Below are positions 1 through 10,512 of a DNA stretch of 64,000 bases, in pieces; the first letter of the stretch is position 1, and each line of letters opens with the position of its first letter. Where the stretch lies: assembly GCF_904849725.1 (NCBI RefSeq), contig NC_058521.1, positions 94,784,244 through 94,848,243 on the forward strand. Reading direction: 5' to 3'. Origin of the DNA: Hordeum vulgare subsp. vulgare (Eukaryota; Streptophyta; Magnoliopsida; Poales; Poaceae). The notes under the pieces are model-generated. The model did not search any database. It was not told the DNA's origin and saw only the letters and a program-made list of their open reading frames with translations. A program made the position numbers and the translations under genes.

Positions 1-1235
1 CTGTCATGCTAGTTTTCATCATGTTCATATGATTCGCGTTCGTTACTTTGATAGTTTGATATGTGGATGGACAGGCACTTGGGTACTTCCCTTACTTGGA
101 CAAGCATCCCACTTATGATTAACCCCTCTCGTAAGCATGCGCAACTACGAAAGAAGAATTAAGACAAAGTGTAACCATAGCATTAAACTAGTGGATCCAA
201 ATCAACCCCTTACGAAGCAACGCATAAACTAGGGTTTAAGCTTCTGTCACTCTAGCAACCCATCATCTACTTACTACTTCCAAATGCCTTCCTCTAGGCC
301 CAAATAATGGTGAAGTGTTATGTAGTCGATGTTCACATAACACCGTTAGAGGAAAAACAACATACAACACATCAAAATATCGAACGAATACCAAATTCAC
401 ATGACTACTTATAGCATGACTTATCTCATGTCCTCAGGAACAAAAGTAACTACTCACAAAGCATAATCCTATTCATGACCAGAGAGGTAATGAATAGCAT
501 CAAAGATCTGAACATAAACTCTTCCACCAAGTAATCCAACTAGCATCAACTACAAGGAGTAATTAACACTACTAGCAATCTTACAAGTACCAATCGGAGT
601 CACGAGACAGAGATTGGTTACAAGTGATCAACTAGGGTTTGGAGATGAGATGGTGCTGATGAAGATGTTTATGGTGATGAGTCCCCTCCGATGAGAGGAG
701 TGTTGATGATGACGATGGTGATGATTTCTCCCTCCGGGAGGGAAGTTTCCCCGGCAGGATCGTCCTGCCGGAGCTGTAGATTGGTTCTGCTCAAGTTCCG
801 CCTCGTGGCGGCGGTGAATCCTCTGAAAAGCCTCCTCTTGATTTTTTCCAGACCGAAACCCTTCTTGTAGCAAAAGAGGGGGGCCAGTGGGCCAGCAGGG
901 AGCCCACAAGCCCCCTAGGCGCGACCAAGGGTGGCCACACCTAGCACGCTTGTGGCCACCTGCTGGTGCCCCTCTAGCACTTCTTCGACCCAGTATTTTT
1001 TATAAATCCCCAAAAAAGTCCATGTTGATTTTCACGGCTTTTGGAGTTGCACAGAATAGGCATCTCAAACTTGCTCCTTTTTCAGGCCAGAATTCCAGGT
1101 GTTGGCATTCTCCCTCTTCATGTAAACCTTGCAAAATAAGAGAGAAAAGGCATAAGTATTGTACCGTGAAGTGAAATAACAGCCCAAAAAGCGATAAATA
1201 TCAACATGAAAGCATGATGCAAAATGGACGTATCA
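1..1235 (-). mobile_element. LTR of a gypsy retrotransposon, reverse orientation, cut by window edge
   Basis: Read on the minus strand, the segment starts at 1235 with TGATACGTCCATTTTGCATC, a canonical TG start of a widespread Pooideae gypsy LTR type (recognised from memory, not searched). It runs through a GC-rich stretch near 880-960 and the usual leader-like sequence to the window edge. The 5 bases outside the terminus are CGTGC. No internal coding region is visible, so this could be a solo LTR or one end of an element lying mostly to the left. Confidence 0.75.
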
Positions 1236-1240
1236 CGTGC

Positions 1241-1839
1241 ATCTACGGTCCTAATCATGTTTTGTATACACTATCAAAAGGGCCCATGCGTTGCAACGAG
1301 AGAAATAAATACCACACGGCACACGCTCTTAATTTATAAAAAAGTCTATAATTTGAGAATTTATAGTTACGATACAAATAAAGATGGTCTTATCCTACAA
1401 AAATGCAGTTCAAAATTTCACGGGTCTTCTATTTTAACACGGCTTGCATGTAGATTTAATACGTACAAAGAATGAGTCAAGTGACCTTCAGTTTCATCTC
1501 CAATCCTGATTTTGTTGACGTGTTCATCCCCAACCCGGATGAGTACCGGTATGAAAGAAAGACGAATAATGACTTATTTATTAAGATTGCACCCTAGATA
1601 GTATTTTTATTAAACGTTTAACACATAAAATAATATCATATTTAAATTCTACATATTTTTCTAATCAAATTCCATGTATAATATGTTAAATTTAGAGTTA
1701 CGGTTTAAAAGATATGAGTATTTAAAAAATATTTAATATATACTACAAGTTTAATGTCATAAACAGTAAGGGCTTTTTTGTAAAATCACCTCGGTGGGTT
1801 TACGACGGAAGCGATAGCCTCTTTATTATTAGATAAAGA
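1241..1839. mobile_element. ~600-bp insertion at the LTR edge with 10-bp target duplication
   Basis: The 10-mer TATCACGTGC occurs at 1231-1240 and again at 1840-1849, bracketing this segment. The left copy straddles the LTR terminus (TATCA) and its flank (CGTGC), so the simplest reading is an insertion after the LTR element was already there. The ends show only a 4-base inverted match (ATCT). The 3' end is TTATTATTAGATAAAGA. A 9-10 bp duplication fits a Mutator-like element or a short LINE/SINE-type insert. No coding region was recognised. Confidence 0.4.
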
Positions 1840-1849
1840 TATCACGTGC

Positions 1850-3428
1850 TGACGAGGCATGCCAACATGACATGGGATCCAATGTCAGTGACCGGAAGGC
1901 GATGACGGACATGTGGCGTGTTTTTTGCGGAAACCCCCTGATATTTTTCCTTTTATCATAAAAAACTTCACAATTTTTCATAAAATAACCATAAAAAGTG
2001 ACTAGGACAATTAGGCCCCACCCGCCAGGACAAAATGCAACAAAGAAAAATGAGGAGGCTAAATTAAGCACTGCCCAGGTTCGAACACATGACCTTCAAC
2101 GCTAGATCACACAAGCTAGGCATCACACCACATATCACTTGTTGTACAAATGTAATTTCTATCTATAATGACAGAAAAACAAGCATGCACACATACCTTA
2201 AATGACCTGCAGTCACTGCAGGCAATTTTCACATGTTAGTTTTTTTATTTTCCATAACACATTGTAAGAGTGCACAAAAAATATTATACATAAAAATAAA
2301 TTAACTTATTTAAGATAATGTTTGTATAATTATAATAAAAAATGTTAAGATAATGTTCATGTTATTATAAAAATACGTTCTTATTTACCAAAATGTTCAT
2401 GTAATTATAATAATTATTATTATCTAAAATTATGTTCATGTCATTCTAAAAATATTTCTATTTAAAATAAAGTTCACATTATTCTAAAAAGGGGTTTTAA
2501 AGAACATTAATCTCATCCTATCAAATATTAAATTGTTTTTAGAAATATTTCTATATATAAAATAATATTAATGAATTATAATAATTTTCGCAAATTATAA
2601 TGAAAATCATGCATTATTAATCTACTCGAAACAAATATTCATGTATTTTTAGGATGTATCCATGCATTAAGATAAATATTCATGTACTTACTTTACGAGA
2701 AAAATTATTAATTAAATTATTGTTAATGTAATTCTAAAATTTATATAATCATTATTTAAAAAAATATTATGTAATTTAAATAGTAATATTATTTATAATG
2801 GTATATATTAATTAAAAACACGATCATGATAAATATGAGCTACGATCATTGCACACCATTTAAGGCCCATCTCGGTCAACATGGTGTTTTCGCAAAAACC
2901 CATGTCGCAGATTCATCCCTGCCTTTGTTGTTACTAAAATTAGGTCTCACGTTATGTTGGCGCACCTTGTCAGCATATTATATGTATACAAAATGTTATT
3001 AGCACCGTAGATGCACGTCCAAGCCAAGTACTGCCACCGGTTCAATGTATGTTGTAAGTTCTAGCACCAAACTGACTTTTTTTGTCAAGTTCAAGTACTT
3101 GTGGTGTAATTGACTCAAGAAAGAAAGAAAGAAAAATGGCATCCGCCTCCGCTGTCACCGCCCCTATTTGACGATGTTGCCCGCACCTCCGTTTGCGCCA
3201 CCGACGATTCACCCTACTAGCATGCATCTCCGTTCGCGCCTCCTGCGGCTCATTGCTCTCAGCGTCCCCGTCCGGGCCTCCATCGGCTCGTCATGGACAT
3301 CTACGTCGGCGCTCCTGCTTCTCCAGCACTTGTTCGTCTTCCTCCATGGCAGGTCAGTAATTATGGTGCGTGGATCCCATGAATTTGCTTGCTAGATTCT
3401 AAATACATCGTGTATGGAAAGTGCTTGA
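1850..3428. other. AT-rich non-coding stretch with degenerate short repeats
   Basis: No gene is supported. 2330-2500 contains several degenerate ~40-bp units built around ATGTTCATGT-ATT-TAAAAATA, and the whole 2250-2830 part is very AT-rich. A short palindrome CTGCAGTCACTGCAG lies near 2208. An AAGA microsatellite sits near 3118-3135 and is followed by a GC-rich patch (3140-3355) with only short open frames. The GC-rich patch ends in a splice-donor-like CAGGTCAGT near 3350 and could be a gene fragment, but I do not recognise a protein. Confidence 0.4.
3392..3428 (+). repeat. Left copy of imperfect direct repeat flanking the Helitron-like element
   Basis: This stretch (TTCTAAATACATCG... AAAGTGCTTGA) recurs imperfectly at about 6117-6155, just outside the right end of the element, ending at the same AAAGTGCTTGAT. 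Helitrons do not duplicate target sequence, so the repeat suggests tandem related insertions or a local duplication. Confidence 0.5.
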
Positions 3429-6115
3429 TCTATACTATTAAAGGAGGATCTGCCGTCGTGATGATGGTTCGACCTACCGATCCTAGCGATACATCATCCC
3501 GCTCCCGATCGTTCTATCCTCGCAATAAAAAAACTGCGAAACAAAATAGAAACAACCGCTTCCACATCGCCATGATGCCCGCGACCCGCCCACGATCTCC
3601 CCTTCCCATCTGCACGTAGCGTCCTTTGCCCCTCCCTTCTCTCCCTCTTCCATCCTCCTGGCTGCCCATGCCTTCCACATGGTTCTCTTATCCGCCACCA
3701 CTGAACACCGCAACTGTGACACGGCCAAGATTTCCTCCGTCACTTTGTCCCTGCCTCCAACAATGGCTCCCGTGGTGAAGACGTTCGAGCCCACCCGACT
3801 TCTCCTTCCCGACGTTCAGCTAGGCTGCACACCACCTCCGCCTCTTACAACTTCCCACCTCGTGCTAGGCTTCGTTTCCCCATCCGCCTTGGCCGCCTCC
3901 ATATGCCACAACCCGATGTATCCCAACCGCACCGTCATCGCATGGGCTCGCCACACCAGCAAGCACAGCGCCATCGCAGATGTCGGGCAAGCCGCCACCC
4001 CAGTCAACCGCGTATGGGCACGCGCGGTCGATGTCCCTCGCCCATCCTCGACTTTCCCCGCCTCCTTGATTCCATACCCCAAATCCATGAGAGACAGCGG
4101 GGGCACAATCCAAGATCGATGGCAGGGTGACAATCGGACGTCGGACAGTCGAGATTGACATGTTGACAATAGAAGCCGCCAACGCCAGGAAGAAATTGCA
4201 AGAAGTGCACTTGGTAATTCATTCGCTTGTTATCTCTCTCCCTCCCTCTATTCGTCTCTGGGATTTGGTACTGAGTTTTTTTTCTGATTTCAGTTGGTGT
4301 TACCTTGGAAGGAAGGCAAATGTGAGCAGGAAGATGAGGCGGGAGGCGTCCTATGTAGAGTTCCTTCTCATTAGGAATTGGAAGCTCATCGGTGAGAGTC
4401 TCTCACTTTTTGGTCATGATATTGTAGATCCGGACTTCTCTTCATCCATCTCCAACCACTAGCATGATTTTGGTTTGTGTCTTGCTTTATTTGTTGATGC
4501 AAAATTACACAGTGTACTTTATTTTCCCATGGTGATGTACTTGATTTGTTCTTAGTTTTGTAGTACCCTGTAAGAATAGCTTCATCTCACATCATTTGTA
4601 GATGTGACCATCCTTTGTACACAAGTCCCATTTCCCCCAAAAGATGCCGAAAGGTCATTATATGTACTCTTCTCATAGTGCAAAACGACATGACATGCAA
4701 GAACAATTGTTTGTTAGAATAGTTACTATTGTATTTGGTTGCTACCTATGAAAAATTGAAAACCAAAAGGAAGAGCTTTGATGAGGAGATAGCACTGATT
4801 ATAATTGAAAATAAAAAACAAAATGTGGATAATGGGCAGAGTTACGTGTAAATGAATACACCTGCTAATCGTAAATATTCTATCATACCTGTACTCAAAA
4901 TAGTTCAGAGGCACTTGTTTTTTATATGGAAGTACAACAAGTGATACTATTTACGAAGTCATCTTTCATGCTTTTTTAAATTTGGGGCTCTACTAAAACA
5001 ACCTGGTTGGAATTGTACCCGGTCTTTCATAATGTTAGTGTGTTGTATCTCTTGCGCATGTATCATTGAGTGCACCATATTTTGATCTGCTATCACGCAC
5101 AAACGATTCATGCCACACCGGTCAGTTATTAGGATTTCACCCCTAATGTCTGATTGGTCGATTTAGTTCCTGATTTTGTTGCTTCCTGAGTATGCTGGTT
5201 AATTCACATTGTACTGTTTGATAACATATTGATGCTTGACAGAGTGAACTAAGTGCTCCAAAATGGATATATGTTGCTCTTCTTGCCTTTATTGCTCAAC
5301 TAGCTGTTGGAGGTGAGGGAATAGATGTTCTACCTCGCTAGCTGTTACTTGTTCCATGGCAACTTCCATGCGAGAATGGCAAACTAAGTTGCACCGGACT
5401 TGGATGTTGTAGGCACTGAAAAATATTAATAATGTAATGAACATGTAGCCATCTAGAATGATTCAAAGCATTCTAGAATGGTATGCCTACTTCCGTTATT
5501 CATCTAAGATTGTCGGTTGTGCTTATATACAGAAAAGGACCCAAGGATTCACAGAAGTTGATGCTATCTCAAATGGATTTAGAGTTCCAAAGTTTGAGAT
5601 TCTAGGATGGAAAAAGATATAGTGAGTGAAGTTAACCACTCAGTCCAATATGGTGCCACATTTATATTTGACTATGGTTTGTTCTACTGGAATTAGAGAC
5701 TTAGCATGAACCTATCAGATTTGATTTCCATTTTCAAGAGAAGGAGATGTTATCTATGACATATTTGTGGGTATTGGCTGAATTTCTATCGCAGTTGTAC
5801 AAAAAGTATCTGTTGTATATGCAAATGAACAAACATTGTTTATTATCTAAGGACAGATGCAAAAATCGAATGTGCGCAAGTGTTGTTTTGGATTATAACA
5901 CATGTTCATATCTGATTTTGTATAAGATTTGAGAACACTATATGTAGAACACAACACATTTTCCTTCAAAAAGAAATGGGTAAATTTTGCATTTAAAGTT
6001 TGTGAACCGTTATGGAGGGCGCTCAATACGTGTTATAGAAGCTGCCGATGCGATGAATCTCACAGAGTTGCTCTAAGTTTGTTGTCCCGTGGCAACACAC
6101 AGGCGTTTAACTAGT
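3429..6115 (+). mobile_element. Non-autonomous Helitron-like element
   Basis: The left end starts TCTATACTATTAAAGGAGG after an A at 3428, matching the 5'-TC of Helitrons. The right end has a hairpin CCCGTG-GCAACA-CACAGG (6086-6103, one mismatch), then 7 nt, then CTAGT at 6111-6115, fitting the Helitron 3' rule (hairpin followed by CTRRT). The base after CTAGT is A rather than the expected T, which weakens the exact boundary. No Rep/helicase is visible. The 2.7-kb interior has GC-rich gene-like pieces (3480-4200) and exon-like blocks with splice-like borders, for example about 5243-5312 and 5534-5621. These may be captured gene fragments. I do not recognise the parent genes. Confidence 0.6.
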
Positions 6116-6116
6116 A

Positions 6117-6155
6117 GCTTCTAAATGCATGGTGTGTGGACTCGAAAGTGCTTGA
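6117..6155 (+). repeat. Right copy of imperfect direct repeat flanking the Helitron-like element
   Basis: It matches 3392-3428 with several substitutions and a small indel (GCTTCTAAATGCATGG ... AAAGTGCTTGAT). It lies directly after the CTAGT terminus at 6115. Confidence 0.5.
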
Positions 6156-6162
6156 TAGCGTC

Positions 6163-7340
6163 TGAATTTTTGAAAATTAAAACTTGCATCTTTGAATTTG
6201 TCAGCACTATGACTACATCTACTGTGGGCGTACCATCAAGAAAACACACGTAGTGGACAAGGGAATGTGTTTAGGTCTAGCCCAGGGTCTAGTGCGAGTG
6301 GCGGTCCATGTCGTTGGGCCGATGCGTGTGTGTGGTCTGTGAATGGGCTAGGAGGATATAACCTGGTGGTGCGTGTGTGTAATCGACCGCTATGATGAGT
6401 TAATTCATTGCTCTCCTTCCTTCTTCTTCTTCTCAATGAAAATCTCACCTGTTCCCTCTTATCTATCCCATGGCGACCTGGAGATCCCAGTACATCAAAT
6501 TTGGTATTCATATCTTGTTCCGACACGTCTGCACTTCCCTATTCTCTTGATCCGGCTGGTAAATCCCGTGGAAGATTGCGGAATGCTCTCGGGTTTGATC
6601 TGCGTAAATCGGGATGTGGGTTCGCGAATTTGGAGGGGGAGTAGCAACGGTGTCCTCCAAGTCGTTGTGCAGTCGCGGCAGGTGATTTCGGTGATGGAGG
6701 CATTTGAGGAGAGGTTGATGAAGGAACTAGAGGTCCTCAAATTTGTGCGGGACAAAATTGAGGGGATCGATGCAATTTCGTCGCGACTGGAGGAAATTGA
6801 TAAAAAGATGGAGGAAAAAGCCGCCAAAGTGAACCTCAAGATGATCTTGATCTCGGATGTGTGCCGCGAACAAGTCTTGGTGGCCAAGGGGACCAAGGCA
6901 ACACAGCAAGCCACTTCACCGCGCGATGCAACAGAGGTTGCTGCCCTTGCCACCTCTGCATCCCCACCCCCGCCCTTACAAGTTCCTCGACCGCGTCCGG
7001 ACACCTGATCGTCATATCAGCGGGATCCGGGGCGTGTGGAGGGTTAGATCTCAAAGGGTCAGTCGGCGTGCAGGCCATGGATGCTGAAAATGGACTTCCC
7101 ACGGTTCATGGGAGGATGTTCGTATCTGGATTAATGGTTGTGAGTCTTTCTTCCTCCTCTATGACATCTCGAAGAACATAAAGGTAACTTCAACCACTCT
7201 ACATTTGGGAGGAGATGATGCACATCGGTATCTCACATACAACCAGGAGGTTGGATGGGTGGAGTGGCGTCAATTCAGAGAGGCTGTCATACAAGAGTTT
7301 GATGCTCACTATCATAGGGATAAGTTGAAGGTGTCGCTTA
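6163..7340 (+). pseudogene. Degraded Ty3-gypsy fragment: LTR end, PBS and gag
   Basis: An LTR-end-like TACATCA (6491-6497) is followed by AATTTGGTATTC, a decayed form of the initiator-Met tRNA primer site (TGGTATCAGAGC) at about 6502. A gag start is likely at 6694: the frame to 7008 encodes a charged coiled-coil segment (MEAFEERLMKELEVLKF, then KIEGIDAISSRLEEIDKKME) and a proline-rich tail. Beyond it, in shifted frames to about 7340, are recognisable gag remnants: KMDFPRF, an RIWI-G-ESFFLLYDI-like stretch, a GGDDAHRYLTY-like stretch, then WRQFREAVIQEFDAHYHRDKL. These fit the Del/Tekay-type chromovirus gag. No protease or pol follows, so the element is truncated and frameshifted. Confidence 0.6.
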
Positions 7341-7606
7341 TTTCTTATCCGGTGCTCCCCCTGGACTGAATGCTTGGCACAAGAAACACAAAAACGACTT
7401 AGATCTCTCCAAAAATATTCGGGAAGAGGGACACGATCGTCTTTTTTATGCTGGCGTAGAGCACATATAGAGGCCTATACGAGCCCGTGTGGCCTGGTCG
7501 GTTCGTATGTATATTCGTATTCATACGTGGACGTTTCGTTTCGCGTGCGCATACGGCGGTCGTGGGATAGCACATGGCGGCCGAAATTCCCAAAACTGTC
7601 CCATCG

Positions 7607-7614
7607 TATAAGAG
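7607..7614 (+). promoter_or_regulatory. TATA box candidate for the 7759 gene-like structure
   Basis: TATAAGAG lies ~150 bp upstream of the ATG at 7759, in the transition from AT-rich to pyrimidine-rich leader sequence. The position is reasonable for a plant Pol II promoter. It is only motif-based. Confidence 0.4.
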
Positions 7615-8334
7615 GGGGGAACCGTCTCCGTTCGCATCGCCCCCACCATTTCACTCAAATTCATCTCCCTCATCGCATCATCCCCTGCTCCCCCACTGCG
7701 TCTTCTCGCTCTCTCCCGTCGCATCGTCTCCCTCACCTCCACCTCCTACCTCTTTCCAATGGAGGACGCACGTCACGTTGTCGTCGCTGCGGTCGGGGAT
7801 GTGTTGGAGGAGAAGCCTGGCGCGGCGATCGCGGCAGAAGCGGTGCAGGATGTTGGCGGTGGCAAGGGTGGTGTGGGACAGTCCACAACCGCTGTCACTG
7901 CTGCGGGTCTTGAGAAGGAGGTGCCGGAGCAGGAGGTCACGGCCTTGAGCGGTGTTGCGCAGGCTGGCGACGAGGAGGTAGTTGTATTTCCCGAGACTCT
8001 GTTTCCTTCTTAGTTCTAATATTTAGAATGTAGGGTTAGATTACTTGGTTTTCTAGATGGTGTTTTGTAGATCGGGTCTTTTGTAGATGGGGTTTTCCAT
8101 ATGGGGATTTTTAGATGGGGTAGATCTAGATGGGGGTTTCCATTTGAGGTTTTCTGAATGGGTTTTTTCAATAGATCTTGTGCCTTAGATTTGTTGTAAT
8201 TAATTCATGCAAAAATGCTATGGATATTTCAATGAGATAGGGATCAATCTACTTGAATACTTCACAGATAAATGCTTATTACATTAGTGGTTGAATGCTA
8301 CAGAGGTATATGCTTGTTAGATTTGTGCTTCATT

Positions 8335-8408
8335 TGTACATATATAGGGTTTTGTATGTCATATGCCAAAAAGGGTTTTGTATGTACATATATAGGGTTT
8401 TGTATGTA
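8335..8408 (+). repeat. Short direct repeat in intron-like DNA
   Basis: The unit GTACATATATAGGGTTTTGT occurs twice, near 8336 and 8384. The shorter piece GGGTTTTGTATGT also recurs between them. It looks like local slippage or duplication. Confidence 0.7.
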
Positions 8409-8867
8409 ATGCTTCCAGATATATGCATTTACAGTTTACTATCATATTGCATAATGTATCCTATTGCTTCAACAAATTTTAAGATGTTATATCCAACTAG
8501 TGGCTTAAGTTATCTGTACTTTGTTGGAGATGTATTATATATGTTGAGAAGGTAGCATGTTGGTTTTATGGGTTAATATTAGTTTCTTCTTTCTCTTTTG
8601 ATAAATTTTGAGTTCTGATATGTACAACTAGATCATGCCTTGTATGCTATTGTGTGGATGGAATCAAATGACTAGAGGCTGTATAACCTGACCACGTTTT
8701 TTTAGCAAGGTTATGAAACAACAAATTAAATTTGTAACGCGCCAGGAAATTGTGCAAAATGTGTTGATAATCATATGTATTTGGCTTGAGTGGTAATATT
8801 TGAGTCCGGGCACCACCACTTCATGTAAGGAGCTGGTATAAGGATCTGGAGATTTATGTAAATGCTA

Positions 8868-8948
8868 CTCCCTCCGTAAACTAATATAAGGGCGTTTAGA
8901 TCACTATTTTAGTTATCTAAACACTCGTATATTATTTTACAGAGGTAG
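8868..8948. mobile_element. Stowaway MITE (Tc1/mariner), 81 bp
   Basis: The left end CTCCCTCCGTAAACTAATAT and the right end, read in reverse as CTACCTCTGTAAAATAATAT, form the classic Stowaway terminal inverted repeats. TA dinucleotides flank it at 8866-8867 and 8949-8950 (the target duplication). It sits in the putative first intron of the 7759 structure. Confidence 0.9.
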
Positions 8949-9324
8949 TACAATTTAAGGCAGTGCACTATCCCATTGCAGGAGAAGGATCCTGAGGGCA
9001 AGAAGAGGAAGCTGGACATGACTGGCTTCCGTGACCCATATGATCCAGACTCCGATGAGGAACCCTATGAGGTTTAGCCCTTGTTGAAATTTTATTTGTT
9101 CATTTAGTTCCTTTCACATGTTTTAGTATACGAATGCATAATGTGTTAATGCAATTTATTTGTGTGTGCAGTATCACTCTGATGATGATGATGTGGACAA
9201 GGGGAACATCGAGTCATTCATAGCGAAGGAAGTCGAGAAGATCAAGGCCAAGGGATCCTCTATGTACAAAAAGGGGAAGAAGTACGTGTGCCACAAAGAG
9301 AAAGACCAAGGATGGGCTCTATGA

Positions 9325-9737
9325 GCACCTTCTCTCGCATGCACGGGATGCATCGATTCATTCTAACGACTACAAGGTCGGTGGACAACATGGTGCCTCC
9401 TGAAGGCTCTGTATCCCAACTAGGCCTACTCATGATCTTTCTCATCTGAAGCTGCAAGTGCCACTCATCATCAATATATGTGATGATGTTTTACTTTTGT
9501 GAATATGCATGGGGTTGTGAACTGTTGGAAACTTCGTTTGCTTTTGTATTACGTATACATATGGTTGTAATGTAGTATGTCTTTGAACTTGATGTCGTGT
9601 TTAGATGACCTGGATGGTATTAATCTAGGAAGATATCTAAATTTCTGTCTCGTGGAATTTATTTCTGAGGTATGCTTCCTTCTTATTAGATTACACGACG
9701 AATCATCATTTTAAAAAAAGTGTGTGAATCTTGGATT
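9325..9737. other. 3' flank of gene-like structure, no gene seen
   Basis: The first ~80 bp keep the displaced reading frame of the zinc-finger gene. The remainder looks like 3'-UTR and AT-rich flank with no recognisable feature. Confidence 0.4.
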
Positions 9738-10090
9738 GAAATATAGAAGTGTAAGAAAGTAGTTGTTAAAAACGGTGCTTGCAAACTTTAATTAGAAGTA
9801 ATGGATTATTGCATGAAATAAGTGAAATATAAGACAACATATTATCATACAATCATGAATTTAAAAACTGCAGTCAATAATAAAAGGGAAAATTTCGGAA
9901 ACTAGGAAAAAGAAATACAGTAGTGTAAGAAAATATTTGGTACAAAAAGGTGGTTGCAAACAAGAACATTTGAATTAGAAGTGATGGATTTTTGTATGAA
10001 ATGATTGAAATATAAGAAAAGCTACTATCATACATTTACCAATTCAAAAATTGTAATAACTCATAAAAAGGAAAATATATATAAGAAAAA
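9738..10090. repeat. Degenerate two-copy tandem duplication (~175-bp unit)
   Basis: Copy 1 (about 9738-9910) and copy 2 (about 9911-10090) share an ordered series of matches: GAAATA-AG-AGTGTAAGAAA, GGTGCTTGCAAAC/GGTGGTTGCAAAC, ATTAGAAGT-ATGGAT, GAAATATAAGA, ATCATACA and AAAAGGAAAA. The copies have diverged clearly, so the duplication is old. No coding potential is seen. Confidence 0.7.
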
Positions 10091-10240
10091 GGAAAAAAAT
10101 GCATAGAAAATGGGACAGCCCAACCATCTACATGGATATGCGGTCCAACATGCTGGTGAGGCTGGCCTGGGTGAGCCCACCAAAATTGGGCCCAACCGCT
10201 GAGCTACATCGGGAACAGCTCACGGGTGGTGGGAGTTTGG

Positions 10241-10284
10241 TCCCACCTCGTCGAGCGAAAGGCTCCCGCACATGCTTATAAACC
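10241..10284 (+). promoter_or_regulatory. Candidate snRNA-type promoter (USE plus TATA)
   Basis: TCCCACCTCG at 10241-10250 differs by one base from the plant snRNA upstream sequence element TCCCACATCG. CTTATAAACC (TATA) starts 25 bp further on, at 10275. In plants this short spacing is typical of Pol III-type U6/U3 promoters, while ~33-34 bp is Pol II-type. A hairpin (TGAGAGAGGC / GCCTCCCTCA) at 10289-10317 covers the predicted start. The first T-run that could end Pol III transcription is near 10468-10473. The downstream ~170 nt matches no RNA I know. Confidence 0.35.
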
Positions 10285-10512
10285 TGGCTGAGAGAGGCGT
10301 GGCATGAGCCTCCCTCAACCAGACGACACATCACCTCCGCCTACCTCTATGCCCTGTGGGGCCCACTTGCAGGAATAACACAATCCCTACGGGCCTGCGT
10401 CCTGGACCGCATTGCTGGGGTTCTACTCGTATGCAAGCCGCGGGTTGTGAACTTTCGTGTTAAGTTGGCGGTTATTTTTGTTATATTTTTTTCATCACTT
10501 GCTTATTTTATG

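Larger units (their letters stand above)
7759..9324 (+). pseudogene. Three-exon gene-like structure, zinc-finger-type protein, probably frameshifted
   Basis: Exon 1 (7759-7977) gives 73 residues starting MEDARHVVVAAVGDVLEEKP and ends at GAG|GTAGTT. Exon 2 (8982-9071) follows CATTGCAG and gives 30 residues with a basic KKRKLD patch, then FRDPYDPDSDEEPYE. Exon 3 (9172-9324) follows TGTGTGCAG and gives YHSDDDDVDKGNIESFI, then KKGKKYVC and a stop. All three exons join in frame (about 153 residues). Just after the KYVC cysteine another frame continues as TKDGLYEHLLSHARDASIH to about 9404. That resembles a C2H2 or zf-XS-like finger (C...H-LL-HA pattern), so a small indel probably broke the finger. 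The acidic and basic patches suggest a nuclear protein. Intron 1 (~1 kb) hosts a Stowaway MITE. It could be a short functional gene, but I favour a pseudogene or gene fragment. Confidence 0.5.

Noticed and set aside
3816..4182. Several overlapping minus-strand frames in GC-rich DNA
   Set aside because: They shadow one another, have no recognisable domain, and lie inside the Helitron-like element.
10289..10475. Calling a defined U6, U3 or other snRNA gene
   Set aside because: The sequence after the promoter-like motifs does not match any of these RNAs as I know them, so only the promoter is listed.
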